From assembly GCA_015478945.1 (NCBI GenBank), contig JABUQX010018419.1, positions 52,501-106,365 of the forward strand: DNA of 53,865 bases, in the 5' to 3' direction. Source of the DNA: Trachelipus rathkii (lineage: Eukaryota; Arthropoda; Malacostraca; Isopoda; Trachelipodidae). This document shows positions 47,727 through 53,865 of this stretch, in pieces. Both the position numbers and the translations under genes were made by a program. Numbering within the stretch: the stretch's first letter is position 1; the number at the start of each line of letters is the position of its first letter. The notes beneath the pieces were generated by a model. The model made no database searches. It was not told the DNA's origin and was given only the letters and a program-made list of their open reading frames with translations.

Positions 47727-47951
47727 TCATGGCCTGAATATATCATTTCTCTCTCCGTCAATGGCAGAAATCTCGAGGACCAACTTTCCTTCAGAGGTCA
47801 CTGGTATCGGGATGGGATCCTCGGATGTACGTGACAGGACTCTCATGCTTTGCTCGTTATATTCCAGGTCAATCTCCCGTGTCGATCTTGCTACTTGCTT
47901 AGTAGGGTAAACTGTACTAACCTTAAAGCAGTCAATTGTACAAGGTACGCT
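47727..47951 (-). CDS. Unrecognised 74-codon open segment
   Basis: An open minus-strand stretch of 74 codons between stops, without an early ATG. Composition is gene-like: STREIDLEYNEQ, then an IPIPVTSEGKLVLEIS block that reads like alternating beta strands. No family recognised. It lies upstream, on the same strand, of the LINE fragment and could be a distal part of it, an exon, or another element. The plus-strand frame 47,623-47,910 is its shadow. Confidence 0.35.
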   Translation of the reverse strand, partial: SVPCTIDCFKVSTVYPTKQVARSTREIDLEYNEQSMRVLSRTSEDPIPIPVTSEGKLVLEISAIDGERNDIFRP

Positions 47952-47959
47952 CTAGTACT

Positions 47960-48790
47960 TTATGGATCTATGACCTAATATTTCCTCCGCGGGGTCACAC
48001 AACACCCAGCGCGATTACAACCACCGACACCCACTTACTTTGTGCTCCTCAGCTTTGATGGCGTCAACTTGTTGATGCTCGAACTTTTGGCACCCAGGTT
48101 CTTGATCCCCAGCTTCTAAATGACTTGCCTCAGCGTTATATGATTGCTATAGCCCTTCAACTGTTTAGTCTGCCCACGTCTTAATGACTTTAAGCGATTT
48201 GATGGTCTATTTGCATGGTCTTAATCCTTGTGTGCGCTACTTTGGATGAAGCCATTCATCTTTGATTGACTCCAGCTTATTGATGGAGTCTCAGCTTTTG
48301 CGGTTCATAACTATTGATGGTTCTCCAATCACCTATAATCAAGGTATTCTAGTGGTATTGTTCTATTGGGTTCTACGTTTAGCTGTCTAAGAGTATTACT
48401 GGTCTCGAGATGTGATGTGCCACGTGTTGTGCCAATGGCGAGATGCTAAATGTTTAGTGCCAATGTAGTGCCAAAGTGATGTGCCCATAGTGCAACTCTT
48501 GATGTGCGCCCATAGTGACAACTTGAGTGCACAACTTTGGTTTTTCCGCGTCGTCATGTCTGTCCTTTTCTAGACCTCCCCTGAGCCTAGAGAATTTTCA
48601 TTTATGTGGTCTTGTTGTCTACGCCCTAGTCTTATTATATAGGCTATTATGGATAATACAATTCTTGTGCTTGTATATCACCAACGTGGCGTTAGGATGA
48701 TTTCCTACTATAGTTAGTCTTCTCTAACACTCATGCACGACTTAAGACTTATACTATGTTAAAGAGCTTCAGCATTTGAGCAAGTGATCG
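47960..48790. other. Unrecognised sequence with short direct repeats
   Basis: Repeated words include ttgatg (48,056-48,320) and gtgcca / gtgccca-tagtg (48,418-48,530), a loose minisatellite. No gene recognised. Confidence 0.45.
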
Positions 48791-48804
48791 CAACTGTGAT
48801 TCCT

Positions 48805-48935
48805 CGAGTCCGCGTCCGCAGGTGAGCCCCGCCGCGAAACCGCCGCACGTGCGCCGCAGGCGCGCAAATATTACGCCCGTAGACCGCCACCAGCAGTGCG
48901 GCCGCAAGCGCGCCTATTACCCGCAAGCCGAACGA
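48805..48935. other. GC- and CpG-rich patch
   Basis: About 130 bp (gtccgcgtccgcaggtgagc onward) that is strongly GC-rich with many CpG and CGC words, in AT-rich DNA. The first part contains caggtgag, a strong splice-donor-like string at 48,819. The short plus frame at 48,822-49,034 begins here with an Arg/Pro/His-rich segment, but no family fits. Confidence 0.6.
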
Positions 48936-49044
48936 GACAAATGTGATAGTTCAATGTTAACTTGTCAAAGATTTCTTTCAATATACTACACTGGTCATTT
49001 CATTTTTATACAATTGTTTCGATATTTTATTTAAAACATTATTT

Positions 49045-49500
49045 ACCATACTTCAAGCAGTTAATCTATAATCAATAGAGTGTTACTAGCACCAGAAGAA
49101 TTAAGTGATGCGTTTGTCTTTACTGACTTCTGCACTTAACTTCATGTTTTTACTGCTTTAACTCATATGTTTTACTGCCTTAACTCATATATTATTACCA
49201 TTAAATACCTTAAGCAGTAAATCAGTAATTCAATTAGATAGGTGATCTTTACATAGCAACAAAAGGTTAGTATGCTTTTGTTTACTGCTTATCATTTTTA
49301 ATGGCTTGTACTCGCATGTTTACTGCTTTACTCATATATTTTAACGAATTACATCCTACATTAAAGCAGAATCGTCAAATCAATAGATGTGTTTACTTAG
49401 CACCAAAGGGATTGTATCGCTCTTTGTTGTTTATGGCATTCAATGCTTAATTCATTATGCCTTTACTGCTTTACTTCATATGTACTGCTAACTGTTTAAC
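49045..49500 (+). repeat. Three tandem units of about 150 bp
   Basis: Units begin near 49,045, 49,197 and 49,351. Each runs through an aagcag block, a caattagata/caatagatg block, tagca-ca-aagg, a ttgtttactg/ttgttta block and ends with tttactgctttaactcatat. The last block is itself repeated inside unit 1. Units differ by point changes and small indels. This is a short satellite array or a fragment of one. Confidence 0.75.
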
Positions 49501-50380
49501 TCAATACGTGCTGAGCCACTCCATATATTTGATTAACACTCCTTTTTTCTTTCTTATTTTTTATTTTGTTTTTAGATATTTTTATTTATATATCTTATTT
49601 ATATTCATTATTATTCTATATTATTTTTTTTATTTAAAAAATTGTATTGTAAGAAAAAAACATCCACAGAGTTTCTGATATATAAACATTTTATTCTTAA
49701 TAAATTGTGCTTTCTCCCTGTGTCCTGATACCTGCTTCCATCTGGTTTTAGGGTAGTAAAATGCTTTTTCCTTTTAAAGCATTTTTATTTAGAAATTAAG
49801 AAAATATAATCAATTGACATACAAATTTTTTAATCGCATCTAATTTATTTACAAGTTTTCTAGCATGACATTATTAAAAAGATATAATGACTAAATACAA
49901 TTTACCATCACATGCACAAATTAAGACTATAGGTTGAACAGGGTAAAGACATAGTTTTTTACACACTAATACATTATTATATTTTAAAAAATAGGTGATA
50001 TACTGATTATTTCAATATAATTTAAGTTCAAAGGATATCAGTTATGGAAACAGCGTCGTTTTTTGCTCTTAAACAGATCCGAATGTCTGTGAGGTATTTG
50101 AGAGGCCAATTGTAATCTTGAATATGCAGAGGTATCCCTTCTTCAACTTTACAGCAGTTCTATTCTTCGTTAATAGCCAGACCACTCCTAAAAACAAGCC
50201 GAGGTTCATTTTAAATCACCGAATTTATTTCTTTATTCTCTTTAATAATTCAAACGTCGTCTGCGTATCACTGTCAATTTCAAATGAGTTGAGAGTCAGA
50301 TAGAACCACCATCAGTGGCGTGTTGTTGCTTTGTAGCTTCGATCCAAGCGAGATTTTAATCCTAATTCGATAAATGCTTA
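49501..50380. other. Unrecognised AT-rich sequence
   Basis: Includes a T-rich segment (49,545-49,640). The plus frame 50,118-50,303 is unrecognised. Confidence 0.4.
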
Positions 50381-50387
50381 TATCATC

Positions 50388-50575
50388 AGCTGCCTGGATA
50401 TTGAATGTCATAGACTGAAAGGTCATCGTCCTGTGATTCTAGGCATGATAACATTACTATTCTTTGCGTATCTTCAAGATTTAAGCCTGTCCACTTCACA
50501 AAAACTTCTACCATGATCACGTATGCTATTAAGGTCGTAAAGGCACGAAGTACAAGAGAAGTAGGTTCTCCTTGC
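50388..50575 (-). CDS. Unrecognised coding-looking segment
   Basis: About 61 open codons on the minus strand ending at a stop at 50,388, no early start except an internal Met. Contains FVKWTGLNLEDTQRIVMLS followed by an acidic Asp triplet. It looks coding by composition, but I know no match. It lies downstream on the same strand of similar segments at 51.3-52.1 kb and may be part of the same broken gene. Confidence 0.3.
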
Positions 50576-51284
50576 TAGCAATTTCATAATCACGTCCAGC
50601 GTGGAGTCCATTCACAGTGTAATCTGATTACCTCGTAAGCCCGAAGTGTGTAGAACTTATATAGGGTGATTTTTATTATTCCCAGAGTAGACGTCATGTT
50701 CCACAATCCTATTTATTAGCTTTCTGTTGTGTAAATTCTCCGGGTTCACAATGTTAGGGAATTGTACTCGGATACCTTGGTGAAATTAAATATCTTGTTC
50801 AACTTCTACATAGGTTATTTGCTGTAGTATTGCAAAAGCGATTTTCACATTTTCCGAGAATTGCCCGTCTGCTCGAGTGATAATTTCTTTAGTTTTTCTG
50901 GACATAAGAAGATCATATTCCTCCAATCAAGTTTGGCTAACAAGGTTCGGAGATCTGACATTAGCCTCTGGTTAGCTCGCAGTTGTGATGCAGTCATTAC
51001 TTTTCTATTTTTTTAAGGAGCCAGATTATGTAGGATGTTCTGACGCTCGGATACAATATGAGCTGTCATTCAGTATCTAAGATGGTAGAATGGGTCTTTC
51101 ATTGAGATGAGATATCGCCATTAATCGACGTAAAATAAAGCTATTATTTTAATGACTTTAGCTGTCTTTATCTATATGTGCTAGCTTCATCTGAAACCTA
51201 TAAAACACCACAGACTGCGGCATGAGACTGTTTAGCGTCGTCTGAACTAATTTCTACAAAATGTTTCAATAGCTTCTTAAGGAT

Positions 51285-51425
51285 TTAGCCCCTGACGCAC
51301 CAGTGAGGTCCGTAAACAGCTTCAACCTGGTGAAACATGTATACATGAAATCTTGATTCTGTTATACTATCATGGTCATCGCCGAAGGAAGATCTGTCCT
51401 CAGTTTTTTTCAATTCGTTTACATA
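51285..51425 (-). CDS. Unrecognised coding-looking segment
   Basis: 46 codons between stops on the minus strand, gene-like composition (an acidic FGDDHDS stretch, then FHQVEAVYGPHWCVRG). No family recognised. A further in-phase-looking piece with DDAKQSHAAVCG occurs after a stop near 51,230. Confidence 0.28.
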   Translation of the reverse strand, partial: YVNELKKTEDRSSFGDDHDSITESRFHVYMFHQVEAVYGPHWCVRG

Positions 51426-51729
51426 TTAAAAACACAAATTAGGGCGCTCTGGTATTGTTCAAGTGCCTGGAAGATATTGACCTCTTAGAGAACATCTGTA
51501 TTGTTTACTTGAATGTATACGGGTTTATAACTGATTAAGTTTGGAATTCGCTAACGGCTATCTGGTTTGTAGGGTCAATGGAAAGAGATCTCTTTCCACT
51601 CTTACAACAATCAGACTAGAAGGAGAAGGAAATGGTCCTATGTAGATGTGCGAGTTCTGTCGATATAATGACTTTTCATGAAAAAATTACTTATCGTAAT
51701 CACCTATGAATATAGAGTTATCAGTTAGT

Positions 51730-51885
51730 TTAATAGCAATAATCAATACATTTTTTCTTAGTTTTTTCGCCTAGTCTTTTCTGTATGACATCTTCTTTGG
51801 CCCTCGACCTTGTGACTGCTTTTAACGCCTTATTTTCGCTTAACCTCATCACATCTCTTGAAACTCGAGGCAATACGTCTTTGTA
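51730..51885 (-). CDS. Unrecognised coding-looking segment
   Basis: 51 codons between stops on the minus strand, strongly basic (14 Lys/Arg), helix-like, for example RAKEDVIQKRLGEKTKKK. Could be a nucleic-acid binding or coiled-coil piece. No family recognised. It follows the next segment (51,930-52,076) by 44 bp, probably with a frameshift between. Confidence 0.3.
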   Translation of the reverse strand, partial: YKDVLPRVSRDVMRLSENKALKAVTRSRAKEDVIQKRLGEKTKKKCIDYCY

Positions 51886-51929
51886 TTAATGCTGTCGAGG
51901 ATATCTTCCTGCAGCATATTTGAAGTATG

Positions 51930-52076
51930 TCAAACCTTTCTTATTAGCTTTCTCTTTATCCTAATATATTCCCTACCTCTTCTGAGTAGAAGGCTAGCAT
52001 TCTCCATAGCTTGCAAAATCAACAAGGCCATACCGCTCGCATTTTTTTGATCTGCTAATACACCTTTTTCTCCATG
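51930..52076 (-). CDS. Unrecognised coding-looking segment
   Basis: 48 codons between stops on the minus strand: a Gly/Lys start, then a helix with GMALLILQAMENASLLLRRG and a basic tail. First of the row of minus-strand segments in transcription order. No family recognised. Confidence 0.3.
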   Translation of the reverse strand, partial: HGEKGVLADQKNASGMALLILQAMENASLLLRRGREYIRIKRKLIRKV

Positions 52077-52079
52077 TTA

Positions 52080-53865
52080 CACGAGGAGTGTCTTATCTCC
52101 CGTTACTATCTTCCTACACTGTGAGAGTACTGTTAATGAATGAAAAAAGTATGATCACCTAACACCTCTATATATATTATCCCTTTGGCTGTTAATTACT
52201 GCATCTTTTCTTTCTATATGACTTTGACCATAACAATTGCCCCGTATAGAAAAGGGAAGGCGTATTTCCTTCTTCATCTTTTTATGCACGGCCTACCTCA
52301 ACTCACAACCTCATCTATAAAAAGTTAGATTACATGAGCATATAGAATGTTTTAAACTTTTTCTTTAATATTTTACTCTTAAAAAAGGAGCTTTAGTATT
52401 ACCTATATATTGATTCATATTAGTGATTTGTATATACATAAGCCATATCTGGCTGGTATTGTTAGCATCTTCGACGGGGCAGTTGTATAAATGCAGCTCC
52501 CCGGGTTCTGCTTATCTTGTTCATCGTCGATTTTCATGCGATATTCCCACAGATAGTCTTATAACTCCTCTTCAAATAGTAAGGGATTCCATTTAGTATA
52601 TACCTCAGACCACCATCGCTAGGATAGGTTTCCCCAGTGGCCATTGGTGTCGTGTCCGAGAAACCGTGGCCAACCGAATGCAACTTGCCTTGCCCTCTTT
52701 CCAGTTGTTTATGATGAGATAGATTATCTTTCTACATGACTTTTTACTCTACTTCCTCCTCGTTTCATAGTGTTGTTCGGTGTGATGAGATAATCTCTCT
52801 CTCTATTTTGTATACCCAAATCCTTGCACATAATCTCATATCATAGAGATCGTTTAAAATGAATCTGAAAAAAATAGAGAAAGGTACCGATCTTAAAAAT
52901 GCTACGCAAGTCATTCTTCAAAGAAGTATTCTTTGGTCACCAAATGTAGTCGTATTCAGTTTTGTAGCAATTGTAGTCCATTGGAGCGACGAGATATTTT
53001 CGGTGTAACCTATAGTTTCAACATCTTACACTTTCTGTCACACACCATCCAGATAGATTATGAGGTAACTTTCCATGTCGATTCTAATATCTTCACTTAT
53101 CCTACTTCGATATACCTCCTCTCTTCACGTTCGACATATGCGTTCTTACAGTTGTAAAACGCGAGTTTATTTCAGGATGTAAATCAGAAGAGGCTGAAGA
53201 CGCAGAGTTAAATAAGTGATCTACATCTCATGATTATATATGGCAACATGTAATGATCTTAATTTCACTTGCTATTTTAATCAAATCATCAAACTTTACC
53301 AGAGGTATCACCATTTCACAGTAGCTGCTTATCTTTTTCCTACTCCTCGTAGCTTTCTTTTTCAATTATATTCGGTGAGTTACAAGGCCCGCCCACTCGA
53401 CGACCCCTTACTTTTTGTATTCTTGCCTTTTAACATCCCACCTATTTACTACTTTCTCACATACTATCTCCACTACGCTATACACTCTCCTAAACTTCAC
53501 GACGGTCTGGACCGGATACGTGAACTCTTAACCCCTTCTTAGTCCATCACCCCGGGCCTCGTATCCTTTTCCTCGATTTTTTCTGTTGAGATTCCTCTTA
53601 CATAATGTTTATCTTTATCCGTTGCCCTCTTTTTATATTTCGTGGGTGTGTCCCTGCATTCTTGAGGACTTCGCTCACCCATATGTGTGTTTCCTACGGC
53701 GGTTGCTAGATATTGAATTTCATATAAAGGTCGAACATCTTTTCTTATGGTAACTATGACCTGTTTAAGAATGAGTAATCGTCCAGTATATCAATATATT
53801 TAAGTATTTTATCTATTGAAACATGCAATGTCACTTACCCACTGATAAACTTTTGTTTTCGGGAG
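52080..53865. other. Unrecognised right end of the window
   Basis: Ordinary-complexity DNA with frames on both strands. Plus frames at 52,933-53,157 and 53,240-53,542 are Ser/Tyr/Phe-rich without motif. The minus strand also has short coding-looking pieces near 52,175-52,265 and 52,570-52,620. No known element is identified. Confidence 0.35.

Overview
The window is eukaryotic and looks like repeat-dominated, AT-rich arthropod DNA. Three things point to a crustacean, perhaps a decapod or penaeid-type shrimp: very dense and long microsatellites ((AT)n, (ATT)n/(TAA)n, a pure (TC)52), a degenerate (AACCT/CCTAA)n patch that matches the arthropod TTAGG telomere unit, and retroelements of LINE, Ty3/Gypsy and hAT type. 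The species call is inference. No intact cellular gene, operon, bacterial-style gene or CRISPR array is visible, and no standard RNA gene is convincing.

Layout. 1-5 kb: (AT)n, a 9-bp minisatellite, a CCTAA patch, imperfect TA and ATT arrays. 4.77-5.48 kb: a plus-strand LINE reverse transcriptase remnant. 5.6-7.6 kb: pure (TC)52, ATT/TAA arrays, a 24-28 bp minisatellite and a CT tract. 7.6-18 kb: unrecognised sequence alternating with AT arrays; it holds an inverted copy of the minisatellite region, a second copy of a ~100 bp microsatellite-flanking repeat, and a tRNA-like SINE head. 18.1 kb: first copy of a GC-rich dispersed repeat. 18.6-21.85 kb: almost pure G+T on the plus strand, followed at 21.95-23.34 kb by T+C-rich sequence. 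23.8-27.4 kb: an ORF-poor unrecognised stretch. 28.09 kb: second copy of the GC-rich repeat.

28.53-36.25 kb is the best-supported unit: a decayed Ty3/Gypsy LTR retrotransposon with two LTRs and, in order, a possible gag segment, reverse transcriptase, RNase H, and integrase (HHCC zinc finger, part of the core, GPY domain), all broken by stops and frameshifts. It is flanked on both sides by AT arrays.

36.2-42 kb: AT, CT and ATT arrays with little else. 42.2-42.7 kb: minus-strand hAT transposase C-terminus. 43.55-44.05 kb: a two-unit ~138 bp tandem repeat with a 39-A run, next to the third GC-rich repeat copy. 46.0-46.85 kb: a minus-strand LINE RT/thumb remnant. 47.7-53.9 kb: unidentified sequence with several short minus-strand coding-looking segments, a 10-bp perfect hairpin, a GC-rich patch and three tandem ~150 bp units.

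The genes do not form a working pathway; what is coding here is debris of mobile elements. Many breaks are one-base indels, which could mean age or uncorrected long-read error. I found no convincing new biological system. The most unusual signals are the long keto-skewed/pyrimidine-skewed block and the dispersed repeat families.
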